Below are positions 48,709 to 58,323 of a stretch of DNA of 64,000 bases, piece by piece (position 1 is the stretch's first letter; each line of letters starts with the position of its first letter). This stretch comes from Gammaproteobacteria bacterium. Lineage in GTDB: Bacteria > Pseudomonadota > Gammaproteobacteria > Steroidobacterales > Foliamicaceae. A model generated the notes under the pieces. It searched no databases, was not told the DNA's origin, and worked only from the letters and a program-made list of their open reading frames with translations. The stretch is taken from assembly GCA_011523505.1 (NCBI GenBank), contig WTGP01000026.1:62001-126000 (forward strand), in the 5' to 3' direction. A program made the translations under genes and the position numbers.

Positions 48709-49524
48709 TTACAGGGCCTGCAGCGAAAACGAAACGGGGAAGTCCACGCGAATCTCATCTTCAGTCATTGATGCCGGAAAGGCCGGCAAGGGTTGCGCGC
48801 GCTCCAGCATTCGCAACACCGCGGCGTCCAGCGCCTCCGAACCGGAACTCTTGCTGATCCGGAAGTCCTTGACGCTGCCGTCGCGCAGAATGATCAGCGT
48901 GAGCGTGGCCGTGCCTTCCTCGCGGGCGCGGCGCGCGGCCATGGGGTAGTGCTTGTAGCGATTCACCTGTGCGGCCAGGGTCGCCGCGTATGCCGCCTGC
49001 CGGCCTCTCGAACCGCCCGCGCCGGGGGAATCTCCCGCGCCGGAACCCCGGCGTCTCTGTGTGACGGCGTCATCGCCGGTGCTGCCGCCGGTCGACGGCG
49101 CCGCCGCCTGAACCCCGGTTTGCGGTCCGAGCGCGGGAGCGTCGGTGACGGGTTCCACTGTCTGCGGTTGCTCCACCACCGGGACGGTTTCCTCGACGGT
49201 ATTGGTCTGCACCGCCACTTCGGTAACCTGCTGCGGCGTATCCGGGACCGTCGGCGGGGGCTGGAATTCGGTCTGTACAGGCTCCGGGGGCTGTGGCTCG
49301 GGAGGCTGTTCCACGGGCAGTTGCATCGTTTCGGCTGCATCCGCAGTTGCCAGCGATTCGCCCATGTCGCCCAGCATACCCAGGCCGATCTCGATTCCGC
49401 CCTGGCCCTCGCCGGCCGCGCCGTAGGGATTCAGGCCCATATATCCCACCACCAGCAACAGATGCGCGGCAAACGCCACACTTACGGCAACGCTCCAATG
49501 CAGCATCTTTCGCTGGGGATGCAT
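48709..49524 (-). CDS. TonB-family energy transducer
   Basis: One N-terminal TM, Pro/Glu-rich linker, C-terminal YKHYPMAARRAREEGTATLTLIILRDGSVKDFRISKSSGSEALDAAVLRML. Confidence 0.92.
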   Translation of the reverse strand: MHPQRKMLHWSVAVSVAFAAHLLLVVGYMGLNPYGAAGEGQGGIEIGLGMLGDMGESLATADAAETMQLPVEQPPEPQPPEPVQTEFQPPPTVPDTPQQVTEVAVQTNTVEETVPVVEQPQTVEPVTDAPALGPQTGVQAAAPSTGGSTGDDAVTQRRRGSGAGDSPGAGGSRGRQAAYAATLAAQVNRYKHYPMAARRAREEGTATLTLIILRDGSVKDFRISKSSGSEALDAAVLRMLERAQPLPAFPASMTEDEIRVDFPVSFSLQAL

Positions 49525-49529
49525 GCGGT

Positions 49530-49958
49530 TCAGCCGGGTGACGCAACCCCCAGCGCTTCGGTCGCCAGCGAAACGCGCAACAGGCCGGCGGTCCGCAGCC
49601 GGGCAAGAACCAGCCTCAGCTCGGTGGCCGGCAGCGTGGCATCGGCCTTGACCAGCACCCGCACACTTTGGGGGTCGGCGGCTGCCTCGAGAATGCGGCG
49701 GATTTCACCGGCCAGTTGCTCGCGCCGCAGCGGCCGGTCGTTCAGGTAAAGGGACTGTTGCGCGGTAATCAGCAGCGTGGCCGCGTAGTCGCCCTGGACC
49801 TCGAGGCTCAAAGAGTCCGGCGGGTCGAGCCGGACCGCGTCCGAGCGCTCGATCTGCCCCAGGATCATGAAAAACGCCAGCATCAGGAACACCACGTTGA
49901 TCAGCGGAATCATGCTGTTTTCCTGGGCTTGCGGTTTGCGCTGCCTGTAGAGGTTCAC
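49530..49958 (-). CDS. ExbD/TolR-family protein (second)
   Basis: MIPLINVVFLMLAFFMILG; tail overlaps upstream ExbD. Confidence 0.9.
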   Translation of the reverse strand: MNLYRQRKPQAQENSMIPLINVVFLMLAFFMILGQIERSDAVRLDPPDSLSLEVQGDYAATLLITAQQSLYLNDRPLRREQLAGEIRRILEAAADPQSVRVLVKADATLPATELRLVLARLRTAGLLRVSLATEALGVASPG

Positions 49959-50353
49959 GATGTTTCCCCCATCAGGGACAGGTTCCTGGCACCGGCCATG
50001 TTCAGGCGGTCCAGCAGTGTGACCAGGGCCTGGCTGCTTACGCCCGGCGCCGTGTCGAGGGCGTAGGGGGCCGCCGGATCTGTCGCAACCAGGCTTTGAA
50101 GCGCCTCAGGATCCGAGCCCGGGTATTGAAGCCCCTCGAACGTGAACGACCCGTCTTCGGACTCCAGGCGAATGATCCTGACCTGCTGGGCCGAGGGTTC
50201 CGCGTCGGGGGTGGGGAAGTCCACGGGAATTTCCCGCGCCCGAATCAGGCTGGTGGAAAGCATGAAGAACAGCAGCAGAATGAAGACGACGTCGATCAGC
50301 GGGACCATGCTGATGGCGCGTTTGCGCCGCCGAACCAGGTGGTCAAGCCGCAT
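49955..50353 (-). CDS. ExbD/TolR-family protein (first)
   Basis: ISMVPLIDVVFILLLFFMLSTSL. Confidence 0.92.
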   Translation of the reverse strand: MRLDHLVRRRKRAISMVPLIDVVFILLLFFMLSTSLIRAREIPVDFPTPDAEPSAQQVRIIRLESEDGSFTFEGLQYPGSDPEALQSLVATDPAAPYALDTAPGVSSQALVTLLDRLNMAGARNLSLMGETS

Positions 50354-51032
50354 GCGACCCCGACGTGGATGGTTCGGCCGTGTCCTGGGCGCCCCGGCTG
50401 TTGTAGAGCGTGAACACCTGGGTGACGGCGTCGTTGATCTGCTCCGACACCCGCTGGGTCTTGCGGTCCATCCAGTTGTAGGCGGCCATCACCGGGATCG
50501 CGATGGCCAGCCCCATCGCGGTCGTCAGCAACGCTTGCCAGATCCCTCCGGAAAGCACCGAGGGATCCACCTGGCTGCCTGCGACCTCCATGGCGCGAAA
50601 GGCGGCGATCATGCCCAGTACGGTGCCCAGCAGGCCAAGAAGCGGAGTCAGAGTGCCGATCACCTCCAGCGCCGGCAGTTGGGCGCGCAGACCGTTCAGC
50701 TTTGCCAGGGCGATGCGCTCCAGTTCCTCCCTGAGCGTCGCCTGGTGCGCGTTCCCCTTGGCCAGCTCGCGCATGGCCAGAGCGACGATCTCCGAACTGA
50801 ATCGGTCGGTCTTGAGCATGCGCCAGGCCTCTTCATGCCGACCTTGCCGCCAGGTCGTAAGGGCCTTCGGCAGCTCCTCGTTGTGCTCGGGCCTCAGCTG
50901 GAAAAACTGCCAGAGCTTCATCAGCAGAATACTGAGCGCGGCGATGGAGATGGCGAGCAAAATCCACACCACCGGCCCGCCCGTTTCCAGAAACGCGGCA
51001 AGCCGCCCCAGACTGCCCTCGGCCCCGTTCAT
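50343..51032 (-). CDS. ExbB/MotA/TolQ-family proton channel
   Basis: LEVIGTLTPLLGLLGTVLGMIAAFRAM; GGIWQALLTTAMGLAIAIPVMAAYNW. Confidence 0.94.
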   Translation of the reverse strand: MNGAEGSLGRLAAFLETGGPVVWILLAISIAALSILLMKLWQFFQLRPEHNEELPKALTTWRQGRHEEAWRMLKTDRFSSEIVALAMRELAKGNAHQATLREELERIALAKLNGLRAQLPALEVIGTLTPLLGLLGTVLGMIAAFRAMEVAGSQVDPSVLSGGIWQALLTTAMGLAIAIPVMAAYNWMDRKTQRVSEQINDAVTQVFTLYNSRGAQDTAEPSTSGSHAA

Positions 51033-51101
51033 GGCGCTGGGAGTGAGTTATTCTCGCGCGCCGGGGCCACGCAGAGAAGCAAGAAACCGTTCATCCGTCC
51101 T

Positions 51102-53648
51102 TTAGAAGTAGCGCATCCCTACTTCCATCCAGAACCGCCGCCCTTGGGTGTTTAAACGCCTCATTTGCCTTACGGCTATTGGGCGAGTTTGTGTGTCCAC
51201 GACCCGGTCAAGTAGATTGTGAATCTCGAAGCGGGCGTAGACTTCCGATCCATTGGTCAATGGACGGGTCCATTGAATGCGCGAGTTGATCGTAAACAGG
51301 CTGCCGAACTCGTGATCTTCATAGACGTCATAACGCACGCCCGTATCCGGGCTCGTGTAATCCTCACCGAAATCTACGGCAACAGTTCCACCACGGCGGA
51401 TGACGTAGAAATTTGACCAGGTGAGTCCCCAACCGGGAATCGCCGTTACGGAATTCAACCGAAAGCTCAACGGTATGTTGTAGTCCCACGCAGGGAGTTC
51501 TTCAGGAGGAATCAATTGATCCTTGTAATAGATCAGGTCGGTTTCCAGTTCTTCATCGTAGCTGTCGTCGTCGTAGCGATTACTTTCCGAGTCGCGCCAG
51601 CCCAGACCCATCGTAAAACGTGTTTCCGTCGGACCGAGGACCAGTGGTGTGCTGTTGGTCAATTCCAAAGTGGCGCTCCGCGTCGAACTCCGGCCTTCGT
51701 TGTTGTAGTAGTAAAGCCCGTCGTCCTCGCGCCGCCGGGATACGCCCTTGCGGCTCTCGCGCGTCAGCAACTGCAATTTGCCCTCGAAAGGACCAATTCT
51801 TTGACGCCAACCCAGTGATATCTCGTCAGAATATGGCGTGTCCAAATCCAGAAGGCCACTGCGATTGTCAAATGTCCGGTGCGTACATTGCGGAAACTCA
51901 GGTCTGGAGCAAGGCCTCTCCTGGCCGGGCCGACCGGAAAATCGCGTGAGGTATGAGTAGATTTCCCGCCAGCCGTAAATTGCTTCGTTCAATTGGTAGC
52001 GAAAGAAGCTCCTGCCGTAATAGCGGCTGGCACCTGCGGTGAGTTCTCCACTGCCTTCTTCAAAAGGCGACCAAGCCACACTGACGCGCGGCGAGACATC
52101 AAAGTTTTCCAGGAAACTGCCCCAATCGCCGCGCAGTCCCAGATTGACCTGCAGGTTGCCGAGATCGATTTTGTCTTCAGCGTAGATCGAAAGTTGGTTG
52201 TAATCCAGATCAACCTTGCCCGCGTAAAAGAACTGAAGCGCGCCGTACCTTTCATCTCCTGTATCGCTCTCCCCGCTTCCGTCCTGGTCCACACAACCAA
52301 GGCCTGGCCTGCGGACGTCTATGATGCAGTCGTAGCGCTCAAAGGTAATGTCTTCCGGGCGTTCGTAGTAGGTGCTCGTGTTGCGATACTCACCCCCAAC
52401 CGTGATGGTATGTTCACGACCAGCCAGATTGATGGGATCAAGGCTCCATTTCGGCTTGAGGGCGATGCGGGTTTGCTGTTGATTCATGTCCCCGAAGGCG
52501 CCTTCATACTGGAGTTCCGTGCGCTCATAGGCTTCGTGGGCGGTGAAGTAACTTGTTTCGCTGTCGAGTGAGTCGGAAGTTAGATCAACACTGAGTTTCA
52601 GGTCCAATACCCCTGTGGCTACGGGTCTGTCCAGATCCACGGTGAATCCGTAGCTCTGGTGATCCTTCTTGAATGCGCCGGTGTAGTTTGTGCCCGTTAT
52701 GCCATCGTGCCGGCGGTTTGCGTACCGAAAAGAAAGTCCGGCATTGGTGTTGCCCAACCTGGTGTCCAGGCGGCCCATCAGATTGTCGATATGGTCTTCA
52801 TATTCGACCATCCGCACGATGTCCGTTAGTCCCACCTCATATTCTTGGGTGAAACGGGACTGGCGCCGCGTTAGTCCCAGCGTAAGCCCGAGATTCTCGC
52901 CAAGGCCCTGTTGCATACTGATACCGAAGTTGGTTTTCTGGTAGTCGGGTGTATAAACAGCGTTAATGCGGTCATTGGCGGTAATGTCGTCTTCGGAGAC
53001 ATGAAACCTTTCCCACTCATCCCGCTGCATGCCGAAATGCCAGGAAAACGTATCTTCTCCCTGGTATGACTTGACTTGGGCTGAAACCACCCCGCCTGTG
53101 AAGCCCCCGAACTCCACCGGGATATTGCTGTCGTACACCTCCACTTTGTCGAGCAATTCGACATCCAGGTAGTAGCCCTGCGGTGAGCTCCCATTGATCG
53201 GGGCAAAAAGGCTGGGAATACTGAAGACATCGCCGGTGTGATTACTGTTCAAGAGCCGTTTCGCAATCGCGGGATCAATGTCGCTGGTCGTGTCCGCGCC
53301 ATCGATGAGGAATAGATTCTGGTAGTACAACTGGCCATGAATCGAGATTTCGTCGGGTCGGAGCGTCCCTGTGCCGACACCAAGATCGGCGGTACGAGAG
53401 AAGTCCACTGCGGGGTTCATGCGCAGCAGGTCGGCCAGGTCGCCCTGTCCGGTGGGCATGGTTTCGATGAACTCGGCGTTGTATTCGCTGCGACCCTGCT
53501 GAACGCGCAGCTCGGGTGCTTCGACTTCGATGGGCACAACCAGGGCCTCTTCCTCCTCCTCTTCAGCCTCGGAGTCCTGCGCCAGGACGGGTTGTGCGGC
53601 CAACGAAAGCAAGGCCAGGCAAAGGGCCGATCGTTTGAGTATGTCCAT
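51102..53648 (-). CDS. TonB-dependent receptor
   Basis: Signal peptide, plug (DLLRMNPAVDFSRTADLGVGTGTLRPDEISIHGQLYYQNLFLIDGADTTSDIDP), barrel ending RRFWMEVGMRYF. Confidence 0.92.
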   Translation of the reverse strand: MDILKRSALCLALLSLAAQPVLAQDSEAEEEEEEALVVPIEVEAPELRVQQGRSEYNAEFIETMPTGQGDLADLLRMNPAVDFSRTADLGVGTGTLRPDEISIHGQLYYQNLFLIDGADTTSDIDPAIAKRLLNSNHTGDVFSIPSLFAPINGSSPQGYYLDVELLDKVEVYDSNIPVEFGGFTGGVVSAQVKSYQGEDTFSWHFGMQRDEWERFHVSEDDITANDRINAVYTPDYQKTNFGISMQQGLGENLGLTLGLTRRQSRFTQEYEVGLTDIVRMVEYEDHIDNLMGRLDTRLGNTNAGLSFRYANRRHDGITGTNYTGAFKKDHQSYGFTVDLDRPVATGVLDLKLSVDLTSDSLDSETSYFTAHEAYERTELQYEGAFGDMNQQQTRIALKPKWSLDPINLAGREHTITVGGEYRNTSTYYERPEDITFERYDCIIDVRRPGLGCVDQDGSGESDTGDERYGALQFFYAGKVDLDYNQLSIYAEDKIDLGNLQVNLGLRGDWGSFLENFDVSPRVSVAWSPFEEGSGELTAGASRYYGRSFFRYQLNEAIYGWREIYSYLTRFSGRPGQERPCSRPEFPQCTHRTFDNRSGLLDLDTPYSDEISLGWRQRIGPFEGKLQLLTRESRKGVSRRREDDGLYYYNNEGRSSTRSATLELTNSTPLVLGPTETRFTMGLGWRDSESNRYDDDSYDEELETDLIYYKDQLIPPEELPAWDYNIPLSFRLNSVTAIPGWGLTWSNFYVIRRGGTVAVDFGEDYTSPDTGVRYDVYEDHEFGSLFTINSRIQWTRPLTNGSEVYARFEIHNLLDRVVDTQTRPIAVRQMRRLNTQGRRFWMEVGMRYF

Positions 53649-53665
53649 GGTGTGCCCCCTCATGG

Positions 53666-54817
53666 TCACGGGGTTCGGATAGTCCCCGCGGGTAGTAATT
53701 CTGTTGTGCCGCCGGAATCGGATGCGGACTCGGCCAGGCCGGGCAGGGCGGGTGGTTCGACGAATGCCGGGCGCCGGCCTATGGCGCCGAGAAATGCTTC
53801 GAGTGCCTCGATCTCGTGGTCGTCCAGATCGAGAGGCCGGATCAGCAGCGATAGTTTGGGGGCGCCGGGCCGCGCCCGAGCGCCGACCGGGATGCCTCGG
53901 TTATACATGCGCAGGATGCCCGTGAAATCGTCGAACAGCCCGTTGTGCATCCAGGGTCCTGTGTGCCGTACGTCGCGTAGCGTCGGCGTTCGGAACTTGC
54001 CGCGGTCTTCGGGGTTACCGGTAACGTCGTACCTCCCAAGGTCCTCGAACCGCCTTCCATAGTAACTCAGGCCCGTGTGGTGAAACTGCCCGTCGGAAAA
54101 GCGCGGGCCGTTGTGGCAGTTCATGCATCGCGCGCGGGTGCGGAAAAGATGCAGGCCCTGGATTTCCTGGTTGGTCAGGCGCCTGTAGTCCCCCTGCGCG
54201 AAGCGGTCGAAGCGGCTCGTCGATGAAACGATGGAGCGGACGAAGGAGGCGATGGCCCTGGCGATTCGCTCCCCGGTCACGCCGGGCGAGCCGAACGCTT
54301 CTTCAAATGCCTGAAGATAGCGTTGCGTACCGCGAATCCTCGCGATGACCTGTTCCAGGTCGGCATTCATTTCCGCTGGACTCTGGATCGGCTGAAGCGC
54401 GAGGTCGAGCAGGCCATCCGCCCGGCCGTCCCAGAACAGGCGGTCGAAGTAGGCCGCGTTGAGAAGGGTCATGGCGTTTCGCCGTCCGGCGCGCCGGTCA
54501 TGGCCCGCGGCGACGCGCCTGCCGTCGCCCCAGCCGAGCTGTGGGTCGTGGCAACTGATGCATGCAAGCTGGCCGGAGCCCGAAAGGCGGGGATCGAAGA
54601 AAAGCAGCTTGCCCAGTTCTTCGCTTTCGGGCGTGTGCCATGCAACGGGCGGCAGGGCGGGCAGGGGGGCGATGTCCTCGGCCTGCACGCCGTCGTCCAC
54701 GACAAAGGCCGGCCATTCGGATGGCGGACGACGGTATTTCTCCGCCAGGTCAGCGGGCTCTTCCGCCCTCGCGCCGTTCAGCATGAGCGCGCAAACCAGC
54801 AACAGTATCAGCGCCAT
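53666..54817 (-). CDS. Di-haem cytochrome c peroxidase / MauG family
   Basis: Two haem motifs (CISCH, CMNCH); LFFDPRLSGSGQLACISCHDP; RTPTLRDVRHTGPWMHNG. Confidence 0.93.
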   Translation of the reverse strand: MALILLLVCALMLNGARAEEPADLAEKYRRPPSEWPAFVVDDGVQAEDIAPLPALPPVAWHTPESEELGKLLFFDPRLSGSGQLACISCHDPQLGWGDGRRVAAGHDRRAGRRNAMTLLNAAYFDRLFWDGRADGLLDLALQPIQSPAEMNADLEQVIARIRGTQRYLQAFEEAFGSPGVTGERIARAIASFVRSIVSSTSRFDRFAQGDYRRLTNQEIQGLHLFRTRARCMNCHNGPRFSDGQFHHTGLSYYGRRFEDLGRYDVTGNPEDRGKFRTPTLRDVRHTGPWMHNGLFDDFTGILRMYNRGIPVGARARPGAPKLSLLIRPLDLDDHEIEALEAFLGAIGRRPAFVEPPALPGLAESASDSGGTTELLPAGTIRTP

Positions 54818-54947
54818 CCCGCCCGCAATCGTAAATCATCGCCCCGTTATCCGGCCGTAAGGTTCGCGTAACCGATACGATGCAAAATACGAAACGAGGC
54901 AGGAAGGTGAGAATCAAACCTTCAGCATGATTTTGGGAGAAGTTCAG

Positions 54948-56936
54948 ATGCGCAGATTCCACACACTGATCGTTACCGCGGCGCTTGCCTTTGCTGGCGC
55001 GGCGCACGCCGACGAGATGAGTTTTCCGAAATTGACGCCTGCGGCCATTCCTGGCGCGCCCGGTCTCAGTGAGCCGTTCCTGGTGATGGCCGGCGACGGC
55101 CCGGTGCTCACCGAAAAGCACGGGCTGGCAGCGCCGGCGCTGTGGGACTGGGACGGCGACGGCAGGCGCGACCTGCTGGTGGGTGAGTTCGAGACCAACA
55201 GTTCAGACTTCCCCATGGGCGCGGACGGATCAACGATTCGTGTCTATCTGAACGTGGGGACCGATTCAAACCCGCAGTTCACCGAGGAATTCCAGTGGGC
55301 GCGCGATACCGAAGGCACCATCATGGAAGTCCCGCAATGGTGCTGCATCGGCTTTACGCCGATGTTCTACGACCTGGACGACGACGGCTACAAGGACATG
55401 ATCACCGGCCAGTATCACCCGGGCGAGGTCACGTGGTTCCGTGGCAGCGCCGAGGGGTTCCTGCCCGGCGAGAAGCTCCCGCAGGAGGGCGACCCGGCGG
55501 CAGACGCCAATCCGGCCTTCGATGCGGAGCGGGTGAAATTTGATGCCACGTTCCAACCCTATCCCGGCGAGCCTGGAGACATAGGAACGTTTGAGTACTG
55601 GGTATACAGTTCCGCGACCTTCGGCGACCTGGACGATGACGGCGACTACGACCTGATCGTCGGCGGCAGCGGTGGACTGCGGGTTAGCGAGAACATCGGC
55701 GGTCCAAAGAATCCAAGCTTCGGCGTTCGCGAGCTGCTGCTGGACGTCAATGGTCAGCCCTTGCAAACCCGCTCTTATACGCAAAGCGAGGTCCAGTACA
55801 TGCAGACGGGCATGCGCATGGCGCCGTCCGGCGACGGCAAGCCCAACCCGCTGGCGGTGGACTGGGATCAGGACGGCGTTCTCGATCTGCTGGTGACCGA
55901 TTCGTACCGCGCCTCCAACAGCCGGGCCGTTTCCTTCTTCCGCGGCGTGAAGACGCCGGATGGACATCGCTTTGAGCCGGGCATCGACCTGTTGCCGGCC
56001 GAGAGAGGCGCCAAGGCCATCCCGGGCAGCGGCCAGCGGGTCTATGTGGACGACTGGAACGCCGATGGCGTGAACGACCTGATCATCGGCGCCAGCGTAG
56101 CCACGGTGAATGACGGCGAATTCAGCGATGAGCTGTCCTGGGAGTGGGAGGACGTGAACAAGGTTGAAAGCGCCGGCAAGGATCCGGGACTGTATCCTCC
56201 GAGACCTCGCCCCACGCTGGAATCCCAGCGCGCCATGTACCAGGAAATCGCCGCCGACCGTGCCGCCGAAGGGATCACTATTCAGGTCCCCACCGATGAA
56301 GAGTTGATGCAACAGCTGTCGATGCAGCAGGAGTGGTGGGACAAGGACATCGGCAGACTCTACGATGCGGGCAGGGAGCACTGGCTCACCATGCGGCACC
56401 AGGGACGCATTTACGTGATGCTGGGGAGTCGCGGCGCCGAACAGGATGCGATGATTGCGTCGAAAGCTCCGGTAAACAGGGAAACGGCAAGCGACGGCGA
56501 GTTGCGGACCGCTGATTCGGAAACCGATAACGTGGCGTTATCCCCGGTTTCGATCCGGGTCGAACCCCTTACGATTCTGGAGCCGGGAAGAAGCGTGGAC
56601 ATCGAGGTTCAGCTCGACATGATGGACGGCTGGTACGTTTATGCGCCTACCGGACGGAACGTCGGACAGGGCATGAAGGAAACCAGCGTGCTTTTTTCAT
56701 TGCCTGATGGCCTGAAGGGGGCCGGCGCGGTCCGGATGCCGCCCTACGGGTTCAAGGGCTCGTACGACATTTTTTCAGGCAAGGGAGTCACCTGGGCGAA
56801 GCCGATAGAAGCGATGGCGGGAACCTTGCCCGGGCTCTATGAAGTGAATACCGAGGTGACTTACCAGACTTGCAAGGATGACATCTGTTTGTTGCCGCAG
56901 ACGGAAACCGTCGTTTCGCGGGTGCTGGTGCAGTAG
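54948..56936 (+). CDS. Secreted FG-GAP/VCBS beta-propeller protein with C-terminal DsbD-alpha-like domain
   Basis: Signal peptide; DWDGDGRRDLLVG, DLDDDGYKDMITG, DLDDDGDYDLIVG, DWDQDGVLDLLVT, DWNADGVNDLIIG; C-terminal DGWYVYAPTGRNVG...VTYQTCKDDICLLPQ. Confidence 0.85.
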   Translation: MRRFHTLIVTAALAFAGAAHADEMSFPKLTPAAIPGAPGLSEPFLVMAGDGPVLTEKHGLAAPALWDWDGDGRRDLLVGEFETNSSDFPMGADGSTIRVYLNVGTDSNPQFTEEFQWARDTEGTIMEVPQWCCIGFTPMFYDLDDDGYKDMITGQYHPGEVTWFRGSAEGFLPGEKLPQEGDPAADANPAFDAERVKFDATFQPYPGEPGDIGTFEYWVYSSATFGDLDDDGDYDLIVGGSGGLRVSENIGGPKNPSFGVRELLLDVNGQPLQTRSYTQSEVQYMQTGMRMAPSGDGKPNPLAVDWDQDGVLDLLVTDSYRASNSRAVSFFRGVKTPDGHRFEPGIDLLPAERGAKAIPGSGQRVYVDDWNADGVNDLIIGASVATVNDGEFSDELSWEWEDVNKVESAGKDPGLYPPRPRPTLESQRAMYQEIAADRAAEGITIQVPTDEELMQQLSMQQEWWDKDIGRLYDAGREHWLTMRHQGRIYVMLGSRGAEQDAMIASKAPVNRETASDGELRTADSETDNVALSPVSIRVEPLTILEPGRSVDIEVQLDMMDGWYVYAPTGRNVGQGMKETSVLFSLPDGLKGAGAVRMPPYGFKGSYDIFSGKGVTWAKPIEAMAGTLPGLYEVNTEVTYQTCKDDICLLPQTETVVSRVLVQ

Positions 56937-56946
56937 TGGATCCGGG

Positions 56947-58323
56947 CTAGAACTGCAGGGCGAAGGTAGCGCCGCCGCCCTTCTGGTTGGCGGCTTTCAC
57001 GCTGCCGCCGTGCAGGGCCATGATGGAACGGGTGATGGCAAGGCCCAGGCCGTGCCCGGGCCGATTGGGCGGGTTCTTGGCGAACGGCTGAAAGATGCTG
57101 TCCAGCTCTTGCGCCGGGATGCCGGGGCCCTCGTCCCGCACCGTGATGTTCCTGTCCCGGCTCACCTGCACCAGGAGACGCTGGCCGGTGTCGCTGAACG
57201 AAAGCGCATTGTCCACCAGGTTGGCCAGCGCGATCTGGAGAAGATACTCGTCACCACGCACTTCGACCGGCTGCCCGTCCGCATCCAGGTCGATTTCCAC
57301 GCCCTTGCCGATCACCAGCGGCGCCCGTTCTGTCACGACGCTCTTCGCAATGGAGACGAGATCCACGGCTTCCGAAGGCGTGCCCTGGTTCCGCACGCTC
57401 ATCAGGCGCAACAGCTGATCCACCAGCCTGGACATTCGGCGCAGATCGTCCTTCAGTTCCTCCTTGTCCTCCCCCTCCGGCAGGTTCTCGACGCGCGTAC
57501 GGACTATGGCCAGTGGCGTGCGCAATTCGTGGGCGGCTGCCGCGAGGAAAAAGGCCTGCTCCTCATTGGCCTTGTCGATTTTCCGAATCATTTGGTTGAT
57601 CGCCCTTACCATGGGCAGAATCTCCGTTGGCATGCCGGTCTCCGGCAGGACGTGGCTGGGAGCCTGGGGATCCAGCGAGTGAGCAATACCGGCCAGACGC
57701 CGCAATGAGCGGACCAGTAAGAGAATCAGGCACAGGGCTCCCAGAAATATTGCGCCGCCGACCGCCAGGAGTCTCTGCGAACCCATCCAGAAGACGATGG
57801 GTTCCGCGCCTCTGAGCAAACCGGTCGCCTTTGCGATGGGCGTCTCGATCCCACCGATTTCCAGGTACCACGCCTCTCCGTCCCGGAGGCCCGTCCGGAT
57901 CAGGGCGCGGCTTGCGCCTTCATCGATCCGGACAAACGAAGAACCGAACTGTTCCTCGACGTTGGCGCCCGACGCCAGTTGCGGAAAGTCCGATGCTCCC
58001 TCCCACCTCGGTTCCTCTCCTATCCGAATTTCCTCGCCGCCGCGCCGCATGTACAGGCGAAAGCTGCTGTTGGCCGCTGCCGCAGACTGGACGTCCTCCG
58101 ATTCCGCAATCGTGCCCAGGGGTATTTTCGGATCACTGGCCAATGCGTCCCAAACAGGGCGCAGGACGAGAGCTTCGGTGCGTTCCACGGGATCCCTTTG
58201 CATCTCCATGAACGGCAGGAAAACGAAATAGGCCAGCGCCAGCAGCAACAAAGCGCTGGAAAGCAGCGTTATCTGTCCCACGAGGGAACGGTGGACAGGC
58301 GGTATGCGCCATTTTCCGCTCAT
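56947..58323 (-). CDS. Two-component sensor histidine kinase
   Basis: AAHELRTPLAIVRTRVENL H-box; NLVDNALSFS; DEGPGIP; GHGLGLAITRSI. Confidence 0.95.
   Translation of the reverse strand: MSGKWRIPPVHRSLVGQITLLSSALLLLALAYFVFLPFMEMQRDPVERTEALVLRPVWDALASDPKIPLGTIAESEDVQSAAAANSSFRLYMRRGGEEIRIGEEPRWEGASDFPQLASGANVEEQFGSSFVRIDEGASRALIRTGLRDGEAWYLEIGGIETPIAKATGLLRGAEPIVFWMGSQRLLAVGGAIFLGALCLILLLVRSLRRLAGIAHSLDPQAPSHVLPETGMPTEILPMVRAINQMIRKIDKANEEQAFFLAAAAHELRTPLAIVRTRVENLPEGEDKEELKDDLRRMSRLVDQLLRLMSVRNQGTPSEAVDLVSIAKSVVTERAPLVIGKGVEIDLDADGQPVEVRGDEYLLQIALANLVDNALSFSDTGQRLLVQVSRDRNITVRDEGPGIPAQELDSIFQPFAKNPPNRPGHGLGLAITRSIMALHGGSVKAANQKGGGATFALQF

Noticed and set aside
48709-56936. Methanobactin (mbn) locus
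   Set aside because: Only the di-haem enzyme and receptor resemble it; no MbnP, MbnB, MbnC or short Cys-containing precursor peptide found
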